A stretch of 64,000 nt of DNA from JAPLUA01 sp964625855 (GTDB taxonomy: Bacteria > Verrucomicrobiota > Verrucomicrobiia > Limisphaerales > UBA8199), in NCBI GenBank assembly GCA_964625855.1, contig CAZVFC010000024.1, positions 62,001-126,000 of the forward strand, given 5' to 3'. The first letter of the stretch is position 1, and the number at the start of each line of letters is the position of its first letter. The position numbers and the translations under genes are program-made. The notes below the pieces were generated by a model. The model saw only the letters and a program-made list of their open reading frames with translations, ran no database searches and was not told the DNA's origin. Shown piece after piece: positions 52,344-60,534 of this stretch.

Positions 52344-53031
52344 GCTCGTACCAAAGCTTGCGGGTGTCTATGAAGGTGACTTCGGTCTCGCCCTTGAACC
52401 GCGCGCAGCGCACGGTGGCCTGCGGCAGGAATTGCGTCGGCGAGCGGCCAAACAACAACACTCCCGCCACGTTCGGCTTGCGGTCCCGGACCAGCTTGAG
52501 CTGCCGCAACACTGATTCTACGGGCGTTTTGGGACTCAGGCCCAATCGCCGAGCCTCGCGCGCACACCCCACAGACCGCCGCACCAGATCTCCATCCAGG
52601 TCGCTCATCTTGGCGTCAGCGACCGCTGTGTAATCCCAGGTCCGCCCCCGGCTCTGGAGGTACATCTCCGCGGCCTCTCCCGGAGACAGCACCTGATTCG
52701 TGCGCCCGGACCGGCGGAACGCTCTTTCAAACGCATGGACGGGCTTCGTCGAGCTTTCCCCGGCCTCCACTACAATAACGGTCTTCCCGCCAGCCTCAGT
52801 CGTGGAAATGCCCGGCACCAGTTTAGGGCTCGTGTTCTGAACAATCTTGTTCGTCAGATCCTCCAGCGTCCCTCGGCCAACCGTCACACCGACCGGCACC
52901 CCGCTGTCTTTGACCCCAACATAGATTTTGCCACCCTGGGCCGTGGCAAACGCCGCGCACGTTTCCACGATCGGGCGCCACTGGCTCAATGACTCTTTCA
53001 ACTCTACAGTTTGTCCTTCGCTCGGAATCAT
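52315..53031 (-). CDS. Schlafen/AlbA_2-domain protein, C-terminally truncated
   Basis: The N-terminal AlbA_2 domain is clear: TVELKESLSQWRPIVETCAA, then GGKIYVGVKDSGVPVGVTV. The middle domain follows (KPNVAGVLLFGRSPTQFLPQ, then RCARFKGETEVTFIDTR). The protein then ends with MTRK inside the locus D repeat, where the longer family continues to an ATPase-like domain. At 238 residues it is about half the usual length. The C-terminal half may be the separate gene at 51355. These proteins bind nucleic acid and often occur in defence or regulatory settings. Confidence 0.82.
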   Translation of the reverse strand: MIPSEGQTVELKESLSQWRPIVETCAAFATAQGGKIYVGVKDSGVPVGVTVGRGTLEDLTNKIVQNTSPKLVPGISTTEAGGKTVIVVEAGESSTKPVHAFERAFRRSGRTNQVLSPGEAAEMYLQSRGRTWDYTAVADAKMSDLDGDLVRRSVGCAREARRLGLSPKTPVESVLRQLKLVRDRKPNVAGVLLFGRSPTQFLPQATVRCARFKGETEVTFIDTRKLWYELSGHRMTRK

Positions 53032-53099
53032 CCCTCTCTCCTATCAGAACATCTGCTTCTGGCCGACTTTCTTTTCCTCGCGCTGGCCCGGGGTGAGGG

Positions 53100-53208
53100 C
53101 GGCGGGCAGGCTCGCACCGCAGCGGCGTGCCGACGCAACGAACCGTTTGGTGTGGTTGAAGGTCACCCGAGCCGTGTAGCAGGAACCAGTTGGAATATCC
53201 ACCTCAAA
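53100..53208. repeat. 109-bp direct repeat R1, copy 2
   Basis: Same length and orientation as 50312-50420, with about 4 differences in 109 positions. It lies between the AlbA_2-domain gene (divergent) and the antitoxin-PIN module. Confidence 0.85.
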
Positions 53209-53265
53209 CATTACCCCGGCAAGGACGCGGTGGTGTCCCGCCGCAAATGCCAAGCCGCTCCGGGT

Positions 53266-53369
53266 CTGTCTGCGTTCGCCGCGGCCCCCGCAACCGGCGG
53301 GTGATGCCACCACCGTTCATAACGCATGAGCCAACCTCCGGTTTGGCGCCTTTCCTGACGCCTTTCATG
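53266..53369. repeat. Direct repeat R2, copy 2
   Basis: A second copy of the sequence at 51009-51100, here 57 bases after R1 copy 2 and 127 bases before the antitoxin gene at 53496. A 13-bp insertion (ggcgcctttcctg region) duplicates part of the gcctttc tail. The gap 53032-53495 holds no other recognisable feature. Confidence 0.75.
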
Positions 53370-53495
53370 TGCGGGTGTATCCGTCCCGCAGAGTGTTCAG
53401 ACCGGCGGCGGTCAGCGGCTGCTGCAGGCTCGGGATGGGCTGGCTCGATCCAATTAATAGCTCGCTTTCCCCATCAAGGGGCGGCATATTAGGGT

Positions 53496-53726
53496 ATGAA
53501 TTCGACTGTGTTGGAGCCGAACAAACTGCGTCCGGAACTGATCCAGCGCGTTGAGGCTATGGACGATGAGAGCCTGTTGCTGCTGCATCGGGTTCTATTG
53601 ATCGTAGAGAAGGAACGCCTCTGGCGTGAGCTTTCCGCCGAAGCTGAGCAAGACCGCCGCTCAGGCAAGTTCGAGCGGCTGCCCGAAATCATCCGCGAGG
53701 CGCGCGCCGAGCTGCGCAGGGGATGA
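53496..53726 (+). CDS. Putative antitoxin paired with a PIN-domain toxin
   Basis: This 76-residue helical protein (MDDESLLLLHRVLLIVEKER near the start) is acidic and basic by turns, with no recognised DNA-binding fold. Its ATG-first position and its 4-bp overlap (53723-53726) with a PIN-domain gene mark it as the antitoxin of the pair. A family was not identified. Confidence 0.75.
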   Translation: MNSTVLEPNKLRPELIQRVEAMDDESLLLLHRVLLIVEKERLWRELSAEAEQDRRSGKFERLPEIIREARAELRRG

Positions 53727-54148
53727 TTGTCTGCGTTGACACCAACACCGTCGTACAGGCCCTGGCTCAGCATCACCCTTTTCACCCCATCCTGGATACC
53801 TGGATCGCGGGAAATCTGACTTGGGCAGTCTCGACTCCCATTCTTCTCGAATACGAAGAGGTGCTCACGCGCTTGAGCGGCCCGGCCCGATGGCGCAAGC
53901 TGGGGCGGCTCATGGACCTGGCCGAACTCACCAGCGGAAACCTCCTTCGCGTTACCCCCTCTTTCCAGTTTCGCGTCGTGACCGCTGACCCCGATGACAA
54001 CATCTTCACCGACTGCGCCATTACCGCGCAGGCCGACTACTTGCTCACGGAAGATGCCCATTTCGCGCCTTTGGCGCACGCGGGTTACAGACCGCGGCCC
54101 TTGTCCCCGCAGCAGTTCATCGCCCAATACGTCCCCAGCGGCAGATGA
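53723..54148 (+). CDS. PIN-domain toxin
   Basis: PIN domains are Mg-dependent RNases. The N-terminal acidic site appears as IVCVDTNTVVQAL. A central Glu lies in LLEYEEVLTRL, and the C-terminal acidic cluster reads TADPDDNIFTDCAI. The last segment (ADYLLTEDAHFAPL) is typical of the COG1569-type group. Complete at 141 residues. Its start overlaps the antitoxin's end by 4 bp. Confidence 0.88.
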   Translation: MIVCVDTNTVVQALAQHHPFHPILDTWIAGNLTWAVSTPILLEYEEVLTRLSGPARWRKLGRLMDLAELTSGNLLRVTPSFQFRVVTADPDDNIFTDCAITAQADYLLTEDAHFAPLAHAGYRPRPLSPQQFIAQYVPSGR

Positions 54149-54697
54149 TGCCCGGTGGCTCTTGCCTCGGCCCGCTCCTCGTCTCGCAACACGTCGAGGC
54201 CGGCGGCGGTCAGCGGTGGCTCCCTGACCTCCAATTTCAGCGTTTCAGCGTCTCAGCTTGTTCCTTCGTGCCAGTCGAGCAACGTGCGCTGGGTTTGCTG
54301 ATAAGGGGATGGACAGGCGCCGATCGTGGCTCTTCGCATCCCGCGGCAGATTAGTCCAATGGGAAACCCTCCGGCTCTGCCGGAGAGACTCCCACAGTTT
54401 GACAGTTCCGGGAGTGTGGGTAGAGGGGAAGAGATATATTGCTGGCCTCGCCGGGACGGGAGTATCCGCAGGAACCCTGGCGATGAAGAGATCGGATGAG
54501 ATGATGGATCGGAAGCTTACAACGGTGATCGTGGCAAGTGGGGGCGGTCTTTGGCAGCCGAGGCGCTGGAATATTCGCACGAAGGGCCACGCGGCTTTGA
54601 GCCGCTCCTCCTCCGTCAAGCCTCCGGCTTTGCCGGAGGTCATTGACTGTCAATAGTGAACACTGACACTTGGATGACACTTGGAATGAAAGCCATG
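54149..54697. other. Intergenic region with a REP-flanked element
   Basis: No coding ORF is convincing here. The first about 200 bases contain a short match (cggcggcggtcagcgg) to sequence near 53405. The remainder is the REP-flanked element annotated at 54369-54639. Confidence 0.5.
54369..54639. mobile_element. Possible REP/IS200-derived non-autonomous element
   Basis: Two similar hairpins in the same orientation bound about 270 bases: CTCCGGC-TCT-GCCGGAG (54369-54385) and CCTCCGGC-TTT-GCCGGAGG (54621-54639). Next to the first is cccacagtttgacagttccg; after the second is cattgactgtcaatagtg, which shares the gactgtcaa element in inverted sense. No transposase ORF lies between. The layout fits an element mobilised by a RAYT-type transposase encoded elsewhere. 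Confidence 0.45.
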
Positions 54698-56020
54698 TCA
54701 GTTGGTTGAAACATCTGGCTGCGCTCCGAATGCCAGGCGGTGGGCAAACTCGGCGCGGCTGCGCTTGCCTTGAACGCTCTTGTCGCGCAAGAGCTGGTCG
54801 AGTGCAAGCAGGTTCACCGGCCGCAAGATGACTTCCGCCGTCGAGGCGCCCCGTAGGGGGTCCTTGACGAAGATGACCTGCTGGCGCGCCGCGTGTTGCA
54901 GGGTCGGATAGATAATGGTTGCCCGGCGGTTACCGCTCTCCTGCCCCAGCGCGTAAAGGGCGAGCTGGTACAGCATTTCACGCGGAAGATTGCTTTCCCA
55001 GAGATCGCGGTACTTGGCGTCTAGGACGGCGGCAACCTTGTGGTTGTGCAGGACGAGGAAATCTGGCCGTAAGGATGGGGAGTGATGATTGAGGGGATTA
55101 TTTGCCGGGTCGTATTTGAATACGCCCCGCAATACCCGTTCGTCGTGTACCTCGTAATCGCCGAGGTTGTCGCTAAGAAACCGGGAGAGGAGTGCCTGAA
55201 AGAACCGGTTCATGTCGAACAGGAATCCAGCGGCGGGAATGGGCGATGTGGTGTCGGTCAGGGCCGCGCCCTGGGTGTTCAAGAGCATCTGAATCAAGGT
55301 CAGGGCTGGCCGGTAGGCGCTGGTGCGGCGGTCGAGGGCGTGCCAAGCCTCGGCGAAGCCAGCCGCGTCCAGTTTCTTTGGGGTAGTCCGACCGGCGAAG
55401 CTTTTTGACAATCGTCGCACGCGGCCGCGCAAATCGTGGTCCAACGTCATTCGGGCGGCGAGTTCCAATCCTCCATGCAGGACCCGGTTCAGGCAGTTAT
55501 CCTCGCTGCGCGGGTAGTAAACACAGGGCAGGGTCGTGCCGGCATTGGCGACGACCTGGGGATAGCTGCCGAAGTTAATCCGACCGCGCGGGCTTGGGAG
55601 CGCGGCCTCGGTGCGAAGGTAATCCCGTTGGAGGCCGCGCGAAAGCAGCTCGGAGCATTCTGCGGCCAATTGATGGATCAGTAGGTCTTCGAAACTGGCT
55701 TGTGAGGTCGAATAGGCGACCTCGTCGAACAACTGCAAATGGCGGAGGCGGTAGGCATAACGGAGGAGATTCATCAACGGCGCGCCAGTGATCTTGGGTT
55801 TGATGGTGACGAGGAGGTCGCCCAGTGTAAATCGGCCGATGTACGACGACGCCCGAAAATGCAACCCTCGCGCCAGTTCGAGGATCTCGATGCGGCCGTC
55901 GTTCGTAAGCGCCTCGGCCAAACGCTGGGCTGCCGGGTGGTTGGCCAACCCCAGCCCAGCTAGGTTCTTATCCTCGTCTGGTCCCTTCGGCTCCCACTCT
56001 ATCAAATCGACTGTCTGCAC
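54698..56020 (-). CDS. mcrC: McrC-like nuclease subunit of a McrBC restriction system
   Basis: McrC supplies the nuclease of the McrBC complex, which cuts modified DNA. The PD-(D/E)xK nuclease core is D320 (in SLRPDFLVLHNH) with D334-A-K336 (in AVLDAKYRD). An N-terminal beta-rich domain is upstream (residues 1-110). The start is GTG 56020, two bases after the mcrB stop; the longer open frame lies inside mcrB. It ends next to the REP element. Confidence 0.9.
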   Translation of the reverse strand: MQTVDLIEWEPKGPDEDKNLAGLGLANHPAAQRLAEALTNDGRIEILELARGLHFRASSYIGRFTLGDLLVTIKPKITGAPLMNLLRYAYRLRHLQLFDEVAYSTSQASFEDLLIHQLAAECSELLSRGLQRDYLRTEAALPSPRGRINFGSYPQVVANAGTTLPCVYYPRSEDNCLNRVLHGGLELAARMTLDHDLRGRVRRLSKSFAGRTTPKKLDAAGFAEAWHALDRRTSAYRPALTLIQMLLNTQGAALTDTTSPIPAAGFLFDMNRFFQALLSRFLSDNLGDYEVHDERVLRGVFKYDPANNPLNHHSPSLRPDFLVLHNHKVAAVLDAKYRDLWESNLPREMLYQLALYALGQESGNRRATIIYPTLQHAARQQVIFVKDPLRGASTAEVILRPVNLLALDQLLRDKSVQGKRSRAEFAHRLAFGAQPDVSTN

Positions 56021-56022
56021 AA

Positions 56023-58356
56023 TTACTTGGCTGGTTCTTCGGGCTCCTCCTCCGGCTCGGAGGCTGGGGCTATCTGGGCGACCGCGTCGATCGTGGTGGA
56101 CAATTCCGGAGCGGGCGCTAGCAGTGCCTGAATCAGGTCCTGCCGACGGGCGGGCAAGAACAGTTCGTCGCGCACGCGTTGCCGGTCGCTGTCCACCATG
56201 GCCTCGCCCATAATCTCCGAAAGTGCGCCGTAGTCCTCGTAGCAATACTCCTCTAAGAGGGGGATGATATCCTCGGCGATGATGCGGGAGAACTTGGCAA
56301 AATCCGTGACCGACTTGCCGTTATCATCCATGAGGTATGCATGGCCGATTTGAAGGTTGCGGGCGTCTTTGCCGATATGTTCACGGATGCGTGAGTTTAA
56401 CGCATCGAGCCATTGGCCCAGAGGAATTGCATCGCCCGCCACCGCGCCGGCCAGTGTTGACGAATCCGGCATCAACTCGACGAACCCGAACCGCCGCCGG
56501 AGGGCGGTATCGAGCAAGGCGATGGAACGGTCCGCCGTGTTCATGGTGCCAATTACGAGGACGTTGGCGGGCACAGAGAACTTGTCGCCAGACAGGGGCA
56601 AGATGACTTCCTGGCCGCGTTTGTTCTTTTCGAGGAGCGTTAGCAACTCGCCAAAAATGCGGGGGATGTCGCCGCGATTGATTTCGTCAATAAGTAGAAT
56701 GAACTTGTCATTCGAACCGGCAGCGTCGGTGCAGAGTTTCTTGAAGATGCCGTCGCGCTTTTCAAAGACCAGTTGGCCGCCCGTGCCCTGGCGCGGCCGG
56801 TATCCCTCGATGAAATCCTCATAGCCGAAGGCTGGGTGAAAGGTGCAACAGCGCAACAGACCGGAGGTAGAACCATCGCCGGTGACGGTCAGTTTCTGGT
56901 CGCGGGCGAGGTTCTTGTAGAGTGACCCAAAGGCTCCAAGTGCCGCGAGGTCGAGGGCGGTCTGTTTGCCCCAGTAGGTCTTTCCAGTGCCCGGCGGACC
57001 GTAGAGAATGGCTTGACCTTTGCGTTCCAAGATCGCTTGTAGCTTGCCCGGAACTGCGCCTTCTAGGCGCACAATCTTGCGGATGGGTTTTTCCTGGCTG
57101 GAGGCTGCAGGGGAAGGCGGTGCTGGTAATGACGGCTCCAACAGATGCCGTTCCGCTTCGACGAGATTTCTGTCATCCTTATGGACTTCCCAAATGGTAG
57201 TTTGAAGGCCCTCTGTGACCGGCAGTTTCCATTCGGCGAAGGAAACCCATTCCACGTCGCGACGGTGCGGGGCATCGGCAGGGTTCGAAGTGTCGTAGCG
57301 GTAGGGGCCTTTGACGTGACCGACGCCGAGAATTGTCTCTCCATCGGCGGCCAGAATCACATCACGGTCGGCCATCAACTTTCCAAAATTGCGAATTTCT
57401 CCCGCCTTGCGGGTCGCTACTTTCGGGTCACTCTGATATGCCTTTACTATGAGTTCGGCTAGTTTTTCCTTCGCGTTGTCTTCGGCAAGGACAGGCGAAA
57501 GATCGCCCATTCGCGCCCAACCGATAGCGGCGTAGCCGCCTGCCTTCATATCGGGCCAGATATCCTGATCATTTGACTCCCCGCGCAGTTTTGTTCCGAT
57601 GCGCCAATATCTGATGAAGTAGCCATTCCGCTCGTTGAGAGCGCCGGTGAGGTGGTTCATGGGCAGACCCATTTGGAGAGCCAGGCGGACGAAGCGTCCG
57701 GCAGAGACATAGAGGCCTGGTCGCAATGGCGGCAGTTGGAGCAGCTTGATGAGATTGTGCCTTTGGAGGAACTCGGCGTGAAAGTCATCCAGCTTCTCCG
57801 GGAACAGCAAACTCAAATACTTGTGGCCCCAAGCTAGGCGGCTCACGTCCGGCGCGACCTCCTCGCACCCTTTTTGCATCGCGAGATACTGCTCATCGTC
57901 CGCTCCGGCTGGCAGGTCCTGCAATAGCGCTACAGCGGCGATGAGTTGCTGGCGATGGTTTCGGGCCATGTCTATAGCGTCGGACACAGACAGAGAAACC
58001 TGGTTCTTGGGGTTGCCTGTCATCCATTCCCCCGAGTCCTGGTTCTTGTACAGTCTGAACTTCAGCGCGCTGCCGCCAGAGATGCTGCCGAATTGGCGTG
58101 TCGGGAATTCATCGTCGCTCTTGAATTCTAGCCAATAGACCAGACTGTCGTGGCTGCCGTGGGCATGCATGGTGTTCAGGAGCGCCTCGCCGTCGAGACT
58201 TTTGAGTCGGTCGGGGCCGAAACGGTCCCGAAACAACGCGTAGCATTCGGCCAGGCGTTCTTTCGTCAGTAGTTCGCCGCGTTTCAGGAGCGATTCGTGG
58301 CAGGACCGTAGGGACTGTTGGATGCGGGCGTCGAGTGCAGGATCAGTTGTTGGCAT
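56023..58356 (-). CDS. mcrB: McrB-like AAA+ GTPase/ATPase subunit
   Basis: McrB recognises modified DNA and drives translocation. Residues 1-240 form a mostly helical N-domain. Residues about 245-390 look like an EVE/PUA-type modified-base reader (YFIRYWRIGTKLRG, GYAAIGWARMGDLSP). The AAA+ part has Walker A G453-PPGTGKT460, Walker B FILLIDEINRGDI (553-564), and the McrB signature GTMNTADRSIALLD (603-616). The EVE-like reader would define which base modification is targeted. Start ATG 58356 lies within the downstream end of the methyltransferase remnant. Confidence 0.93.
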   Translation of the reverse strand: MPTTDPALDARIQQSLRSCHESLLKRGELLTKERLAECYALFRDRFGPDRLKSLDGEALLNTMHAHGSHDSLVYWLEFKSDDEFPTRQFGSISGGSALKFRLYKNQDSGEWMTGNPKNQVSLSVSDAIDMARNHRQQLIAAVALLQDLPAGADDEQYLAMQKGCEEVAPDVSRLAWGHKYLSLLFPEKLDDFHAEFLQRHNLIKLLQLPPLRPGLYVSAGRFVRLALQMGLPMNHLTGALNERNGYFIRYWRIGTKLRGESNDQDIWPDMKAGGYAAIGWARMGDLSPVLAEDNAKEKLAELIVKAYQSDPKVATRKAGEIRNFGKLMADRDVILAADGETILGVGHVKGPYRYDTSNPADAPHRRDVEWVSFAEWKLPVTEGLQTTIWEVHKDDRNLVEAERHLLEPSLPAPPSPAASSQEKPIRKIVRLEGAVPGKLQAILERKGQAILYGPPGTGKTYWGKQTALDLAALGAFGSLYKNLARDQKLTVTGDGSTSGLLRCCTFHPAFGYEDFIEGYRPRQGTGGQLVFEKRDGIFKKLCTDAAGSNDKFILLIDEINRGDIPRIFGELLTLLEKNKRGQEVILPLSGDKFSVPANVLVIGTMNTADRSIALLDTALRRRFGFVELMPDSSTLAGAVAGDAIPLGQWLDALNSRIREHIGKDARNLQIGHAYLMDDNGKSVTDFAKFSRIIAEDIIPLLEEYCYEDYGALSEIMGEAMVDSDRQRVRDELFLPARRQDLIQALLAPAPELSTTIDAVAQIAPASEPEEEPEEPAK

Positions 58357-58627
58357 TTGTGTTGTCCTCCGATTCAGTCTCGTTGTCTATAATCTCGAGT
58401 GGTTTCGTTAAGGCTTGGGGCTCCGCGTAGCCCATTTGACGGTTTCGCGGAGGCGGGGGAGTTCGGCGGCGACGTCGGTGCGGAAGGTCTTTTTCGATGC
58501 ACTGTTCGATGAGCGCCCGCTTGTGCTTCATGACACGGCAGATGCCGACGTCGAGGTCGAGGTCGGCGCTGTCGAGCTGGAAGAGTTCGCGGAGCAGGGC
58601 CTGAAATCTTTCGCGCGGTGTTGCCAT
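58343..58627 (-). pseudogene. N-terminal remnant of a DNA methyltransferase, frameshifted
   Basis: The first 50 residues from ATG 58627 (TPRERFQALLRELFQLDSAD, then DLDVGICRVMKHKRALIEQC and IEKDL) match the N-terminus of adenine-specific methyltransferases of the type III/Mod-like class (LLRELFQxDxADLDFGIYRIMNHKR). After that, homology passes to another frame (TDVAAELPRLRETVKWATR, ending at the stop near 58408). The original frame runs on to 58343 in low-complexity sequence and overlaps the mcrB start by 14 bp. The catalytic DPPY-type motif is absent. Confidence 0.72.
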
Positions 58628-59216
58628 AGAGTTGAAATGCGTTAGCAGATGTGGTGGGGATTTTCGAGCAATTGTTTTTGTCGTGACGGGGGTTATTCGA
58701 GCACGTTGCCCTCGGTCCACATGCGGCGGGCGTTCTACAACCCCAGCATGTTCTTCACCGTCCAAGTTTGACCCGACCGTGTTCCTTAAAGACGCCTTGG
58801 GCAGCAGCGCCACCTATGCCGGGCTAAGCAAGGGAACATCAACGGGTTACTGCTCTGGGGGAGGGAGGAGCGCTGGTTGCGGTGCTTGTTGGCAGTTGTA
58901 TATGTGTAGGTTACAGCAGAACAACAGGTTACGTTAGAGTCGGTCCAAATGTTATCTACGGTGCTGCTACGGTGTGTATAGGGTGAGTATCCGGTGAGAC
59001 TACGGTGAGACTCAGGCCCGCATTGTCGGGGCTGCTGCGGCTGAGGACAGCCGCGCTCCGGCGGCGGTGTTGAGAGTCGCGCTCCGGCGCTGTCCGGAAA
59101 CTTCCCGGCTTGCCCCGGGCGGGCTGGAGCGGTAGAACTGCACGCGTGAAGAATCATTCGCTGGTGCAGGCTGCAATCGGATTGCGCGCGCTCCGGCATT
59201 TCCCTCGCTGACAATA
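58628..59216. other. Intergenic region with locus C array and a hairpin
   Basis: No coding sequence is supported. It contains the 11-bp array at 58957-59017 and a hairpin GCGGCTG-AGGA-CAGCCGC (59038-59055), followed by a repeated cgcgctccggcg motif at 59051 and 59087. The promoter for the gene at 59217 should also lie here. Confidence 0.45.
58957..59017. repeat. 11-bp tandem array (locus C)
   Basis: Five consecutive 11-bp units (CTACGGTGCTG, CTACGGTGTGT, ATAGGGTGAGT, ATCCGGTGAGA, CTACGGTGAGA) are followed by the start of a sixth (CTCAGG). All share a CTACGGTG-like core. Unlike the other loci, no inverted arm is present. Confidence 0.8.
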
Positions 59217-60461
59217 ATGACAACCATCCTAAACGACTGCAGCCCGGACGGTATCAATCGTCGGGCTTTCCTGAAGACCAGCCTCGCCGGCGCCGCCTTG
59301 CTCAGCACGAGCCCAGTGGGGGTAGCGGCTCCGGGCGCGAACGACAAGATTGCCATCGGGTGCATCGGCGTCGGCGGACGCGGGTCCGCGCTTCTGGGCG
59401 AAATCCTGGCGCTGGCCGCCAAGGAGAACGTCCAGGTGACCGCCGTGTGTGACGTGTGGCAGAAGAACCGGCAGGCCGCCGCCAAGCGGATCCAGACCAA
59501 GCTGGGCCGGGAACCGCGCCAGTTCAGCCGGTTCAATGAGTTGCTGGCGCTGAGCGACCTCGACGCGGTGGTCATCGCGACTCCTGATTTCAGTCACGGC
59601 CCGATCCTGACGGCTGCGTTGAAGGCCGGCAAAGACGTGTACATAGAGAAGCCGATGACCATTGACTTGGCCTCGGCCAACGAAGCGCTGGACCTGGCTC
59701 GCGCCAAAGAGCGCGTGGTGCAGGCGGGCACCCAGCGCCGCAGCGAGGGGAGGCATCGCGGCGCCGCCAAGCTCTACGCCTCAGGCGTCCTGGGCCAGGT
59801 CAGCCGCATTGACGCCGCCGCTTACTTCAATCAATCCCGTTGGACTCGCAACTACTCGGACTGCAAGGAGAGCGACGTGGATTGGGAGGCTTTCCTGCTC
59901 GATCTGCCCAAGCGGCCATTTGAACCCAAGCTGCTGCGCCAGTGGCAGTTGTATCGCGAGACCTCGAACGGCCTGCCCGGCCTCTGGATGACGCACTACG
60001 TTGACCTGGTCCACCTGATCACCGGCGCCAGGTTCCCCACCAGCGCGGTAGCGCACGGCGGCGTCTATGTCTGGAAAGATGGGCGAGACACCTCGGACAC
60101 CTTCCAGGCGCTGGTCGAGTATCCGGAGGGATTCCTGTTTTCCTGGGGCATGGGGCTGGGCAACTCTGCCGGCGGGCGTTTTGGCATCTACGGCACCAAG
60201 GGCACCATGGACCCGGAGAAAGGCACCGTCTCGCCCGAAGGTGGCAGCGATTCCACCCTGGTAGCCGGGCGGATTCCCGCCGAGCCCAACCAATCTCACA
60301 TGGGCAACTGGCTCCAGTGCATGCGCTCGCGCCAGCGTCCCAATGCGGACATCGAGTTCGGTCATCAACATGCCGTTGCCACCATCATGACCGCCATCGC
60401 CCTCCAGACCGGCCAACGCCAGAAATACGACCCCGTCAAACGCACGATCAGCCCCGGATGA
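59217..60461 (+). CDS. TAT-exported Gfo/Idh/MocA oxidoreductase
   Basis: A twin-arginine leader (NRRAFLKTSLAGAALLSTS) precedes a Rossmann motif IGCIGVGGRGSA and the family signature DVYIEKPMTIDLASANEALD. GLPGLWMTHYVDLVHLITGA is typical of the exported group in this phylum. An exported NAD-dependent enzyme keeps its cofactor through folded TAT export. Probably an early step of extracellular or periplasmic glycan breakdown. It is 414 residues. Confidence 0.92.
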   Translation: MTTILNDCSPDGINRRAFLKTSLAGAALLSTSPVGVAAPGANDKIAIGCIGVGGRGSALLGEILALAAKENVQVTAVCDVWQKNRQAAAKRIQTKLGREPRQFSRFNELLALSDLDAVVIATPDFSHGPILTAALKAGKDVYIEKPMTIDLASANEALDLARAKERVVQAGTQRRSEGRHRGAAKLYASGVLGQVSRIDAAAYFNQSRWTRNYSDCKESDVDWEAFLLDLPKRPFEPKLLRQWQLYRETSNGLPGLWMTHYVDLVHLITGARFPTSAVAHGGVYVWKDGRDTSDTFQALVEYPEGFLFSWGMGLGNSAGGRFGIYGTKGTMDPEKGTVSPEGGSDSTLVAGRIPAEPNQSHMGNWLQCMRSRQRPNADIEFGHQHAVATIMTAIALQTGQRQKYDPVKRTISPG

Positions 60462-60534
60462 TGCTCAGCGGTCAATGGCAGGACCGCTCCTGATTAAGGC
60501 AGGACCGGCTCGTTGCCTTCAGAACCGAAGCTTA

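Noticed and set aside
54258..54656. 132-codon ORF over the REP-flanked element
   Set aside because: Translation of repeat hairpins and unrelated sequence; no transposase motif (HUH or Tyr).
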